Shown one piece after another: positions 46,483 to 58,028 of a stretch of 64,000 nt of DNA. The notes under the pieces were generated by a model. It saw only the letters and a list, made by a program, of their open reading frames with translations, had not been told where the DNA came from and searched no databases. Origin of the DNA: Cristatella mucedo (lineage: Eukaryota; Bryozoa; Phylactolaemata; Cristatellidae). The translations under genes and the position numbers were made by a program. The stretch is from the NCBI GenBank assembly GCA_009760855.2, contig WPIO01000025.1, positions 2,407,501 to 2,471,500 on the forward strand, read 5' to 3'. Numbering within the stretch: the stretch's first letter is position 1; every line of letters begins with the position of its first letter.

Positions 46483-46799
46483 CATGTTGTGTATAAATGC
46501 TACAGGCAGTAGTCTTAGACCAGTGTCTGTCTAGCGCTGCATTTTTTATATTAGAGAGCTCTTAATAGCGACTTTTTACTTGTGGGAAACTATTATTTTA
46601 TATAGAATCTTCATTCGTAGCACACTGTGAAGTTTCTGAAGCATTCTCCTCTTGCTTGCTGCAACAACGACACCAGTATCCCCATGTGATATTAAAATTC
46701 AGAAGCCAAGACAGTTCCATAACCAAAGCTAATACTGCGCTAAGGCTGCGCTTTGGTTAAGAGTAGTACATGTAAATGAGATGATCATACTAAGAAGTT
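46481..46799. other. Unassigned intergenic DNA
   Basis: Nothing recognised. Confidence 0.4.
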
Positions 46800-47260
46800 T
46801 GAAAAATATTTCTTAAGCTACCTTTCAAAAGATAAAATTTTTGGAAACACAATTTGAAGCTTTGACGTTTCGATAGAAAAAAAAGCATTAAAATACGTAT
46901 GTGAAAGCTATGTCAAACCCATAAGCAAACAAGAAGCGAAATAATTTAACCGGCATTGTATATGACTTGCGCACAAACTTTTTGAACCTGTATACACGGA
47001 TGGACATGTCTTTTGCTCGTTGAGGTATAATCTTGTTACTTTTACACAGCTTCGTTTACAGTGCAGCTTGGTGCCTTTTAAATTCCGTAACTCGGCCATT
47101 ACTGCACAGATCAGCCTTAAATTTCAAATGCGATTTCTCCTTTGCTTGTACACCACTGCAGTATTTAATTTCTGATTATTTCTAGAAAAGATTTTCTATA
47201 CATAACATTAAATGTTCGGGAACCTTATATTTTGCAAGCGATAATGGGTACAGCAAAAAT
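46800..47260 (+). repeat. Dispersed repeat P (copy 2)
   Basis: Matches 2920-3330 in order and spacing: ACCTTTCAAAAGA, TATATGACTTGCG, GTTGAGGTATAATCTTGTTAC, CAGCTTCGTTT, TTGGTGCCTTTTAAATT, TTTCAAATGCGA and TTTGCTTG. The second arm of the terminal palindrome is decayed here. Confidence 0.55.
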
Positions 47261-47329
47261 AATACATCTAAAATCAGATTTCAGTACTGAGTACAGCACT
47301 TATTTCTTGCTTTAGGCGCATACGAATAA

Positions 47330-48370
47330 AAGGCAGGTCTGCTGTGGATATGAGGTTGGTTAGTGGCACCACTAAACGCCTTTAGTAAGCAGTGTGCGTG
47401 GCACAATGTAAAGCATGCGGTGGAAGTATTTCCGATCAATATTACATAGCTAGAATATGGAGGGACCTACACATTATTTACCGCACCTTGAAGTCGACAC
47501 GCAGCTTGAAGGAGAGAGCCAATGCAAATCAGCAAGGATTGGTGTAAGGTCAACTCTGCGTATAAGACTATCGGATAAAGGAATACTCCGCTGATAACAA
47601 TAACAAATCTGCGCTCCAGATTTACTCTAGCTATGGTCTCACTCCGCACATGGAGTACTCTGCCTGTACGAATGGCCATCTGCCGGCCCGAGCGTATTCA
47701 TATTAGCGGAGTCGACTGCATAGTGGCAGTTCCTAAGTTTAGGTCAGACAGGCCTAGCTGCAGAGTTTTCTCCAACCGCAAGCGTCTAACTTCACAGGTA
47801 GGAAGAAGATTTGCAACTAGTGAGGTCCAGAAGTCGGTGAGCAGTGATGGCACACTAGGTAAGGTGGTTGCTTTTACGACCTCGGTCCCGAGATCGTGGA
47901 TTCGATTCCTGTGGTGGGCGATCCTTTATCGCCACTGCAAGCGGTGGTGATAGCCGTCAAGGCTCTTCTGTCGCTATATAAAAAGGATGTTTAATCAGCT
48001 AGGTCTTATTTTATTTTATTTAAGTGCACGGACCCGCTTGGCTGTGGTATCCTTATGTATGCATGACCGAAATAGAGCGATGGTGCGTAACTGAAAGTAG
48101 AAAAACTTGAATGTGGAGCTGATGCGGTCGTCTAGTGAATGGTCCCGTTGGATAGGACTCTCGCATTGCATGCATACGCAATGAGAAGCATGCTTGTCGA
48201 GCCCGCTGTGAGGGTAAGACTTGACAATTTCACAGTAACCTTTCCCATAACTTGTAGCTTGGTTTTATTGTTATTCAAATAGAAAAAGTGTGCTGCCATT
48301 CAAGTGTAAACGTCACCAAGACGTTCTGCAAAGGGTTTAACAGAGTTCGATTTTCTGGATGGTATGAGAG
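47330..48370 (-). mobile_element. LINE-A-like element, diverged, split by SINE2
   Basis: The inverted order of LINE-A segments is kept: GTTAGTGGCACCAC (47358), CCTTGAAGTCGACACGCAGC (47487), GACAGGCCTAGCTGCAGAG (47747), GTCCAGAAGTCGG (47822), then after SINE2 TGGCTGTGGTATCCTTATG (48039), GTGGAGCTGATGCGGTCGTC (48113) and CCCATAACTTGTAGC (48245). All frames are broken. Confidence 0.7.
47848..48025 (+). mobile_element. SINE2 inserted in LINE-A
   Basis: Head with A-box-like TGGCACACTAG, a B-box-like GGATTCGATTCC (47897-47908), the body hairpin TATCGCCAC/GTGGTGATA, and a TATTTTATTTTATTTAA tail. The LINE resumes immediately after it. Confidence 0.85.
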
Positions 48371-48649
48371 GTCAAAGCACTCCTTTGATTCAATGAATGC
48401 TTACGTTTGGCTTAAACAATACTAGCTCTCGCGTTAAGCTGATGGGCTATAATCTGTACGCCAGAGTAGCCACTACTTAAATGTGTAAGATATCCTTTTC
48501 GGTCTGGGAGAACTTTAGCAGTTTTTTTATTTTCGTGCAGTAACTAGGGAACTATGGCGAGTCAGTGATTCCTCTTAATAAGCATTTGCATAACATTATA
48601 ACAGTGCATTCAGATGTAGCACTCCAAGATCTCATGCTGCATCTCTTTC
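48371..48649. other. Unassigned intergenic DNA
   Basis: Nothing recognised. Confidence 0.4.
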
Positions 48650-48975
48650 TTGGCCCTCGTAATCTGTATGCTGAAAACGAAGCATGCCACCTGGTTGGTG
48701 GCATGCTCTCAAAGACTGGAACTCACTACCGACGCACGTCACAACGTCTCCTGACATGATGACATTTAAAAAGAAGCTTAAACCCACCTTTTTATTACAG
48801 CATTTGGTGGATCTTTGTGATTTTGTCTTCGTGTGCATTTCCCTACTTCCACTGTGCCTGCTGCTTTTGGATGTTACCATTAATCATCCGGTAATACTTT
48901 CTTATACAGCATCTGCAAAGTGCCTAGAAAGAGACTCAGTTCTCTGAGGATGCTACACAAATGTAATATTATCAT
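48650..48975 (+). mobile_element. LINE-A-related 3' end
   Basis: Encodes AWNSLP-like KDWNSLPTHVTTSPDMMTF (48704-48760) and the following KKKLKP block, then the 3' region with the terminal block AAAGTGCCTAGAAAGAGAC (48917) and an ATT-rich end. Confidence 0.8.
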
Positions 48976-49064
48976 CATCATTATTACTATCTACAATTTT
49001 AGCACTCACAAAACCACAAAGAAAAAATCCCAACGACAGAACGCTAGCTACGATGAAGAGCAGG

Positions 49065-49335
49065 CGGATCTCCAGCTTCTTTTTAAATGCTGTCAAGTCA
49101 GAGGATTTCGCACCATCAGTTTCCTGTGAGTTCCAGTTTTTGGGAGCTCACAAAAGGAAGGCTAATTCTTTAATATATTTGAGGGTCATCAGAGAAGCAG
49201 ATATACGACTTGTTGTCATTAATCATGCTACCACTAACCATTCGACCACGCTTCCTTTGCAGCATATGTAAATTGCCTAGAAAGAGATCAAGTTCTCTGA
49301 GGGTGTAACACAAATGTATTATTGTTATTATTGAG
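49065..49335 (+). mobile_element. LINE-A-related 3' end
   Basis: A second diverged 3' end in the same orientation: TTTTTAAATGCTGTCAAGTCAG, a CTAACCATTCGACC stretch, GCCTAGAAAGAGATCAAG and GTATTATTGTTATTATTG. It appears to combine inverted and direct parts (49080-49140 matches the inverted LINE-A sequence), so it is rearranged. Confidence 0.55.
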
Positions 49336-49339
49336 TCAG

Positions 49340-49612
49340 CGGAGCGAGTGGTAGAATGCGAAGCCTGATTAGAAAGTATTCCAGATTAGCCGGCTCGACC
49401 AAGAGAATGAAGGCACCTCAAAAAGACATTAAAGTAGGACATTAACGTAGGACATTAAAGTTGACAAACTGCTTGACTTTGAGCTTTTTCAGGCTGGTGA
49501 GAGGTTGTTTAATGTGATAATTGTTATGTTAACTGGTTTCTAGCCGCAGAGTTACTGTTGTGTCTTTGATTGCGCCAGAGAAAAGTAGACGTGGTGCCCT
49601 GTAAAAGCCGAT
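49340..49612 (-). mobile_element. LINE-A-related coding fragment
   Basis: Inverted LINE-A C-terminal region: GAGTCAGCGGAGCGAGTGG, AGAATGAAGGCACCT, GACAAACTGCTTGACTTTGA and GGTGAGAGG occur in family order. A 17-18 bp unit (TAGGACATTAACG/AAAG) is duplicated at 49434-49461. Confidence 0.6.
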
Positions 49613-50375
49613 TCTCAATTTCCTATTGAGCACTACAACATTCTATAAACTGCTGCACAGTGCTGTCCATTAGCAAGACTTAAGTTTTCAATTCTCGATT
49701 GATACTGCGTATGCTTATTTTTTTGTAGAAAAACCTTGTCAGAGAGCCATTAGTATCAGTGCTTTGATAGCGCAATACCAGGCCGACTCAGTGAGAAGTC
49801 ATGTTCGTCGTTGACTAAATGGTTTGGTGGTATTGTTAGGTTTAATTTTTTTATTTTCAGCCAATGCCTTTACAATTTTTGTTTTTAAGTTTGAGGTAAT
49901 TAAGCAAGATGGGTACGCCAGTCACCATTTTCTCCAATTTAAGGCTAAAATACTTATCGCGACGTTATAGACCAAACCAGCTAATAGATACAGTTAGCCA
50001 TGTACAGGTATAGGTGTATATACCGAAGCACGAATAGCAATCGCAGTAAGGTTGTACTGTACATTCACGAATGCAAGGTAAAAAAATGAATCAAAGGCCA
50101 GACGTATGGGATACGGTTGGAACTCTCACGGCTTTCATCGTGATTTTCTCCTACAACGAACAGTATTTCTGATTAGCAAATCCGGCTGGTCCAAGTTAAT
50201 GCACACATTTGTGACGTTCCATCTTTTTATCATCTTGTGTGTGAAAGAAGATGCTTACAGCTATTGAATAACTTGTTAGAGTTTTCTGGCAGGAGCTTCG
50301 CGGCTGGAAAGTTACACCACTTCTCTTTGACCCGAACTGGCTTCCTGTCAAGCACCACACGTGACTTCCAGGTGG
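49613..50375. other. Unassigned intergenic DNA
   Basis: No gene or recognised repeat. Confidence 0.4.
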
Positions 50376-50379
50376 TGCC

Positions 50380-50690
50380 GTTCACGTTTTGGTTACCGGC
50401 CTGTGTATATACCACATCACAGGCGGACCACAGCTGTGCACCGGCAGACCCAGATGGTGAATCCACCATCTGGCCACCAGTGGGTTACCGACCTGTGTTC
50501 ATGCCACATGACAGGCTCATCAGAGGAGCCGGCATACACTCAAACTACACGCCCCCTTGACCTTAAGGTCACAAGTTTGCAGCGCCAACGCGAAGGGTCA
50601 CAAGTTTGCAGCACCAACACATGTAGCTGCAAGGTACAGGGTAGCATGAACGAGCCTATCTCAGCAGCAATGAACGAGCCTATCTATAAA
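50380..50690. repeat. Cluster of short imperfect tandem duplications
   Basis: A unit of about 45 bp starting GGTTACCGGCCTGTG (50391) recurs as GGTTACCGACCTGTG (50483). GTCACAAGTTTGCAGC is present twice (near 50568 and 50596), and AACGAGCCTATCT twice (50648 and 50673). Composition-driven open frames overlap it. Confidence 0.6.
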
Positions 50691-51160
50691 CGATGCAAAC
50701 TAGACCCTACACATTCTCGACATAGCAGCTAGCATCAATAGCTGACCCTACAGGCTACCTGACGGCTGATCGCAAGAGGCAGCTGGTGCACGGCCTTTTG
50801 CGACCAGCCGGCAACGTGAGCCACCGACCATCGTCATCGAGCTGACGTCCACAGCCACTGTTTTCGGATCCAACCGTCGTCGCTCCATCCGCCTCTGCCG
50901 CCTCTGCCGATTCTTCCGCTGCGTCTTCGATATACGCAGCTGCTTCAACGTCCCACGTATCCTCTCCAACCTGAGCGTCTTGCTGCTCCGTGCCTTGTGC
51001 AATAAACCGTTGGCGTTGTTCTGGGCCAGCGTTCCGTATGCCGAACCTGTATGAAATGTATGTCCCTTTATGCTTTGCTCCAAATCACCTACCTGAGCTA
51101 CTTTCTCCACGTGGTATCTCTCGCAACACCCACTCTGAATGTTCATCAATTCTTTCAGGG
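50691..51160. other. Unassigned intergenic DNA
   Basis: The minus-strand frame 50748-51149 is basic and low in signal. No domain was recognised. Confidence 0.35.
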
Positions 51161-51164
51161 AACG

Positions 51165-54100
51165 TGTTTAATGTATCTCCGTCTGTACCTCCACAAAGTC
51201 ATAAAGACTATGCGGGTGTTATGCAGGAGAGTTTTGTATAGCACTCACAGCCTAAGCAGCTTTCAGTACGCAATCGGTAGCCGACAGACTTCGTCTCACG
51301 AAACAGAGAGAAACTGGGAAGCATAGCAGGTTCAAAAAAGTAGTTGAGGTAGTGAGTAGCATGGAAGTAGCATCTCAAGACCGCTTTATCTTGGATAGGG
51401 ATCGAACGTGATGACTAGCTGTAGAAGCAGTCTTCTGAATGAAGATTTTAAAATTTAGGCAGCTGTTGAAAACGACGCATAAATTTCGAGCACGTGGTGA
51501 TGGTCGCACAACACATCGCCTATTATAAGAGCAAAGCCTTCTAATCCAGCCACACGCTTAGGGTGTCCTATGAGCAGCAGTTCCGCTTTATCGTCATTTA
51601 GTTTCAAGAAGTTTTCAACATCCAGGATCGAATGCCAGCAAGGCAAGCATTCAGCTTCTCAGTTGCTGCAGCAGATTCCGACGGTTTGAATGACAAATAC
51701 AGCTGAGTATCGTCAGCAGAAAAATGGTATCCTATTCCATGGGCCTTAATCACTTTTCCCTGAGGTTGAGTAAAAATGGGGAACAGCAAGAACAGACTCT
51801 TGAGGGACTCCTGAGGTGACCCGTTTCGTGTGTGAGACCTGACCCCCACACAACACGGATTGAACACGAACAGACAAGTACGATTTAAACCATGCCAGTG
51901 CTTCGTATGCCTGACCGATTTTTTCTCTCAATCACTTAAGTAGAACATCGTAATCAATGGTGTCGAAGGCAGCTGACAGATCTAGCAGAGCTAGGGCAGT
52001 GACATTACCGTCAACGCTGCCACGTGGAATGTCATTGTTAACACGGAGGAGAGCAGTTTCAGATGAGTGCTGCCTCTTGAAACCTGATTGAAATGTATCT
52101 GAGATTTCATTTTTTTCAATATGTTCAACCAGCTGCTTAGCAACAGTTTTTTCAAGAATTTTAGACAAGAAAGGAAGAAGGAAAACCGAGCGATAGTTTG
52201 CAATGACCTCTATATCTAATCCAGGCTTTTTAAGCATGGGTCTAACGTTTGCCGATTCTAAGAACTTGGGGACGACCCCTTTTCCTAAAGACGCATTACA
52301 AATCTCGGTTATGGCAGGGCTAATTTGGTGTGCCAGTGAAAACCACAAAGATGAGGGTATAGGGTATTCAGGACACGAGCTCTTTTTGCTAGACCTTACT
52401 AAGGTAGCCACATCGCATGCAGAAACTTAGAAAAACTTTTAAAGGAAGATCACAGGTTGTGATACAGCAATTGCTATAGTCGGAGGGGGCTTTATGGAGG
52501 CACAAATGTGCACAATCAATTTTTTCAGTAAAGGCTGAAAACGTTTCGGCTGAGCCCTTAATATCTGTGGAGTCGGAACTCTCAGCATTGGCCAGTAAAT
52601 GGTTTACTGCCTTAAAAAATCTGTTTAGTGTCCGACTGGCAGGAATTCTGTTTTCCAGTGAAAAAAGTCCTTTTCAAGTGACTTTTTCAAGCTTCCGGGT
52701 GTAAACTCGAAGGAAGTCTTTGAAATTGACTAGATGGGCATCAAACCCGGATTTTTTGAAGCGCCGTTCAAGCCTACGCTTAACTCGGAGCATCTCTGGG
52801 AGTTTTTTTGGAAATTGAAAGGAATCTCCACGACTTTGTACACGGATAGAATGAATGGGAGCGTGCTGGTCAAGAGCACTCCTGAGTGTCATGTTCACTG
52901 CATCGGTGAGGGCATCGAGGCTGCCGGTCGAGTCTGAATGCGAGTCGTAATGGCTCACTAGGTAAGGTGGTTGCTTTTCACGACCTCGGCCCCGAGGTCG
53001 TGGGTTCGAATCCTGTGGTTGGCGATCCTTTATCGCCACTGCAAGCGGTTGTGATAGCCGTAAAGGCCTTTCTGTCGCTATACAAAAAGAGGCTGTTAAA
53101 TCAGCTAGTATTTATTTATTTATTTAATGCAGATCAAGAAGACCTGCACCACAAACAGATTGCAAAAACCTGTCTATGTCAATGCTTTGTAAGTTACGTC
53201 GCTTGACAAGTTCGACATTACCATGTACGTACAAGGGAACACGAACAGTAAACGAGACCGAACCATGATCTGAGAGGGTCAGAGGGCACACCACAAGATC
53301 AGTGGGGAGGACACCTTAGTGATCGCGGGATGTAGAATATGGCCACCGACGTGGGTGGTATGATTGACGTGTTGGACCAAACCAAAATTTTCCAGTCAAG
53401 AAATGAGCGGACCTGGCTATTGATAGGGTTGTCTACGTGAATAGTAAAGTCTCCAGCAATCAGTAACTTGTCACACAAATATTTTAGCAAGGAACTCTGA
53501 AAAATCCTCTATAAACAAGTTTAGACATCCAGAAAGAGGCCGGTATATCACAACAGTGAGAAGCATAGTCTTTGATCAAGACTTGATTGCAACTGATTCA
53601 AACGATGACCCATGCGAAAAACTGCACATCTTATAGCCAAACGATTCGCGAACAACAATTGCAACCCGCCACCAACCCTGTCAGAACGCATGGACTGATA
53701 GAATGAGAACCTGGGTGGAGTGGTCGCAGATATACAGCCACTGGAACAAGGCGTCGTCCAAGTTTCGGTAAGCAGAAATGCTACTAGTTTCTCCTGGACC
53801 ACCTGATCGCAGATAAGTAACCCTTGTTTTTAGCGAGCGGACATTTAGTAGGCGGAATTTAAGAGGCTGTCCAACAACTGGGCGACGGCGATGAAGTGGC
53901 TTGTATTCACGTCGGCGTGTATCCGGCTCGGCGGACGCCGGCCCTTCGAATTTGAATTGGATCTTAGTAACGGCCGCCGGTTGGCGTTTCACAACGTGCT
54001 AGGCCACGGCAAGTGAGCTACTACCGCAACGAGCACTATTCAGCGCTTTAAACTTACGGATCGTAGGTTTGATAGCCGAGCTGTTGATAGGGCGAACGCA

Positions 54101-54235
54101 GGATGCAGGAAGATTCTCACTGACTCGCCGAAGAAGGCCCGCCGGTAGGTATCGACTAATGGCGACATCGCACCTTATGCTAAGCAGGTCCTGTTTTGTG
54201 TAGCATATCCGAGGACAGCTCATAAATAGTCACAG
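51165..54235 (-). mobile_element. LINE-B, nearly full-length but dead
   Basis: A CR1/L2-type LINE ORF2 readable across broken frames on the minus strand. From 54223 downward: an N-terminal segment (LLSIRCDVAISRYL); the apurinic-type endonuclease with RLLNVRSLK (near 53865), FLLTETWTTP (near 53775) and GDFTIHVD (near 53440); a linker (53039-52674) split by SINE2; then RT with NVRPMLKKPGLD (near 52230), LALLDLSAAFDTIDYDVLL (near 51960), a degraded SGVPQESVL (near 51800) and an active-site box SADDTQLYL instead of YADD (near 51710). The C-terminal part after about 51440 is deleted relative to the 1.3-2.8 kb copy, and the 3' untranslated end is at 51165-51370. Stops and frameshifts rule out activity. 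Confidence 0.88.
52947..53125 (+). mobile_element. SINE2 inserted in LINE-B
   Basis: A-box-like TGGCTCACTAG, a perfect B-box GGTTCGAATCC (53003-53013), GGCGATCCTTTATCGCC body and a (TTTA)n tail. AATGCGAGTC at 52937-52946 and AATGCAGATC at 53126-53135 are probably an imperfect target-site duplication. LINE-B coding similarity continues on both sides. Confidence 0.88.
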
Positions 54236-54384
54236 CGAAGATAGCATCGGAATACCCGAAGATATCGAGGAGAAATCAGGTAAAGGTCCAGACCACGCTA
54301 GGAGTCGCCCGAGGCCGCTCTCTACAGTTCTTAGATACCTACACCCGGGAACTCTCCTCCAGTGATATGGCCTCGCTCCCCTGA

Positions 54385-54600
54385 TTAGGCTTAAGGCATA
54401 ACTCAAAACCAAACTGTTTATCACAGCATTTGCTTCACCCATGCGAATTTCTTTTTACGTGATGATACGTATAATTGTGCATGTTGCTATCATTATTCAG
54501 CAGATATGCTTACTTCAATCGTGCGTGCACCACCTAGAAACACACGTAGTTCTCTTAGGGCACTATACAGATATATATGCTATATTATTATCCTTATTCT
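54385..54600 (+). mobile_element. LINE-A-related 3' end
   Basis: AAACCAAACTGTTTATCACAGCATTT matches the family's end-of-ORF region in part; the terminal block CCACCTAGAAACACACG ... TTCTCTTAGGGCAC and an ATTATT end follow. It is a diverged subfamily. Confidence 0.55.
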
Positions 54601-54739
54601 ACAGGACAGGACAGAAAAAGTAACATTCACATGTTCAGTATAAGTTTCATTTCAAAATATCCTAGTAATTTAAGTAGTAATGAAACATACTACGATTAGT
54701 AAGCGAAGGTTAGGTAACGTAGGCGCGAGAATTGTAATG

Positions 54740-56425
54740 GAATGTAATGTATCTCTGTCTGTAACTCTAAAAAGCCACATCGACAAAATTGATATTTCGC
54801 AGGAGAGTTTTCTATCGTGCACTCATTGACTAAGCAGTTTTAGGTACATATGCGGAAGCTAACATACTTCATCTCACTCAGAAATAGAAAGCGTTAAGTA
54901 TGGAAGAGTCAAACGATCAGCCGAAAAAGTGAGTACGATGAAAGTAGCAGCACAGGATGGCTTGCAAGAATGTGCCACAGGCAGCTGCAGAAGAGTAGAT
55001 GTCGTTGTTAACAAGTTTTGGAATTGAGTTACACGGTCTGTGATCTGCTCAGCAAAAGCGTCTGCTGCCAACGGTCCTTAGGCGTAGGGAATGGAACTGG
55101 TAATTTTTTGTCTATAGAGGACCTGAGTGCACCTGACGTTGAAACTGGTGCGGAAGTTATGCTAGGTAGGAAGGAATCAAGCCGGGTGGGCCATGTGTAT
55201 CAGCATGTGAGCTTAGCTCTTCATCCGTCGATCAACCGGAAGCCATCGAAGCTCCGTCAGCAAAAAAGACACGTGGTCAAACTTCTGGAATATTTTTTAA
55301 GTAGCCTTGCAACCGTATTCATCACCAGCAGCAGTTCCCTAACAACTTTTTTTGATACCCCAGCCAAAATTAAATTGCAATAACCTAGCCTGAACAGAAC
55401 CAATGAGCTAATTGATTTTTTGAAAGACCGGAGTAGACGCTCCTTAATTTTAGATAGGGATCAGACGTGATGGCTAGCATCAGAGGTGGTCTTCTCAGTA
55501 CAACTTTTCAAAATTTAGGAAATTCTCACAAACAACGCCCAAATTCCAAGCGCACAGTGTCAGTGTCCTAACAACACCACCTAGTAGGAGAGCAAAGTTT
55601 CCTGGTCCCGCCGTAGGTTTCGGGTTTCCCATGAGTAGCAGTTCGGTTATATTGTCCTACAGCTTAAGGAAATTTGCCGACATCCAGGATCAAATGTCTG
55701 AAAGGGAATCATTAAGTTTATCGTTGCTGAAGCAGGCGACTCCAATGGTTTAAACTACAAACACAGCCGAGTAGCCACTGCATAGTAGCCTCGGCCGATT
55801 CCACGGGCCCGAATCACCTTTTCCCAGAGGTTCAGTGTAAATGAAGAGCAGCAAAGGACCGAGAGCGGACACGTGTGGGACTCTCACGGGTGACCGGTCT
55901 GGTGGATGAGACTCGACCACCACACGACAAGGATTGAATGCGGTCGGACAAGTACAATTTGAACCGTGCCAGTGCCTCGTGGGACGGACCGACCGTAGTT
56001 ATCAAATGTTCAAGTAGGATGCTGCGATCATCAGTGCCAAACTCAGCCGATAGATCTAGCAGGGCCAGGGAGGTGACATTCCCGTCATCGTTGCTGCACC
56101 GGATGTCATAGATTACATGGATGAGAGTAGCTTCTGTGAAGTGGCGTCGCTTGAATCCGGAATTAAATTTACTTACTATTCATTCGTTTCAATGTGTGCT
56201 ATAAGCCGCTTAGTCGACATTTTTTCCATAATCTGTGACAAAAAGAATGAAGAGAAACTGAACAACTTGCTTGACCTCTGAATCTAATGCAGGCTTTTTA
56301 AGTATCGGTCGAACGACAATCGATTTGAAAGACTTTGAAACAATCTCGTTATTCAGAGAAGCATGAACAATCTGAGTTATGGCTGGATTAAATTGTCTGC
56401 CTGAGAAGAACACAGGTGGGGCTGG
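54740..56425 (-). mobile_element. LINE-B copy, strongly degraded
   Basis: A second large LINE-B on the minus strand: 3' end at 54745-54850 (TGTATCTCTGTCTGTAACTC), C-terminal and connection regions at 54990-55480, ADD-box region near 55770, LLDLSA-equivalent near 56040-56090, and the RT N-terminal segment VVRPILKKPALDSEV near 56260-56310. The order is intact but almost every frame is broken, so it is older than the 51-54 kb copy. Confidence 0.8.
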
Positions 56426-57030
56426 TATATGGGCTTTTGGGAGACGAATTTCAAGAGACTAACGCTTCCTGGGATTCTTCACTTTTATTGCTGCACTGGC
56501 ACACTCAACAGGGAAGCAGGGTTACTGCATGCCTTGGACGCGACTGCTCTTCAATTGCATCAGATTTCTGCCAAAAATGGGCCGCAGAAAAACAGTAACT
56601 GAAAACGAGAAATATGAATCTCGAGGACTTGGTCACTTTAGTTCCCGGCCTGAACTCATATGCATAGCCGATCTTCAGCTGATGAATTAGTACAGCCTGG
56701 TCAACACTTTACTGCTACGCCCACCACTCGGAGGCCAATTGGGATCGCCTGACGTGAAGTGCAGTGCCAGACTGACAGTGCAAGACTGCCTAGACCGACA
56801 GATGATTTAGACAATTGTCTGTGATCCTATAGCCTATAACTGGTAACGGGTAGGCTCGTAATTTACCTAGAATTTTGTGGCATTCCAATGTTGAAGGAGC
56901 TGCAACCGACTCCCACATAGACCTATTGATAGTTTTGTAATTGCTCATAAGGGGTCTAAATCCTAGCAGTAATTAGCTAGACCGGCATAGTGAAGGTTGT
57001 GTCAGGATGGTGGATTTAATTTTTATCACT
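56426..57030. other. Unassigned intergenic DNA
   Basis: Nothing recognised. Confidence 0.4.
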
Positions 57031-57034
57031 TCCA

Positions 57035-57570
57035 GCTGCAAGTAAAACCTAGTGAAAGTTTATTTAAGTCTTCAAAATGTTGCTATACACGTCATCAAAC
57101 GTACTGGAGCTTTAATTTTTGCAGTCATGGATACATACCGCAAAATGCATTCAACCGAAATCGGAAGCTTTTCTAGAATCATGTAAAGCAAGCATAGCTG
57201 AACGCGAATTTAAATTTTAATCGGATACGTGAATTATTAGCTAAGTTATGGAATTTGCAAAGCCGAAAGCTACACTGAAAATGAAGCCATTTAGAATTTA
57301 CAAGAATGCACCTCAACAAGGTTTACGCAAGTACCTATGTCTACCAAGATTCTATAAGTTAGGATACAACTCACATATGATGTAAATATGTTATATGTGA
57401 ATATATTGCTTTCGGTTTACATCCGGGCTAGAAGTGGTTTGCATAATCATTTTTTATTTTATGTGGAAGTCACCCAAACTGCCAATCCCATTTCTTAAAT
57501 GTTTGTCTTTTGAAAGGTACCTAAAAATATTCGATTGTCGGACACATTTTCTGAGGTATTTTCTTGAAAT
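57035..57570 (-). repeat. Dispersed repeat P (copy 3)
   Basis: Inverted copy of 2920-3463. The palindromic end block is at 57095-57215 (TATACACGTCATCAAACG, GCAAAATGCATTCAACCGA), then ACAAGAATGCACCTCAAC (57300) and CGGTTTACATCCGGGCTAGA (57414-57433). All are the reverse complement, with changes, of copy 1. Confidence 0.6.
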
Positions 57571-57994
57571 CCCCTCTTGTGTCTTTACGGGTTAGCTCAA
57601 GGAGGCAGTACCGCGAGCAAAGTTACTCAGTATCTAAAACGTTTAATTAAACGCTGAGCAATTAAGCCTATGTACACGACTCAAGTTGCAGAAAATCTAC
57701 CATTATCCATCGCAAGCTTGATCCTAGCGGAGTCATCCGCTCCTTAGCCCGGTCTGGGTGGCATTATCTCAATTCGACAAGTTCAAATCACGAGCAGCTA
57801 CAGTTACGCGCGACTCGACTGGCAGGAGCTTGGGGCGTGTGGCGAAACGATGGGAGTCTGTACTATACTGAGTTACCGGAGCGCGAAAATGAAATGTCAG
57901 TTTGGCCGAGCTTTTGCAGCCGCCTGCACGAGGCACGAGGTTGAACAGTGCCCAAACAAAATTCCCATACACAATATTTGAAATTACGACTCTT

Positions 57995-58028
<34 letters not shown>

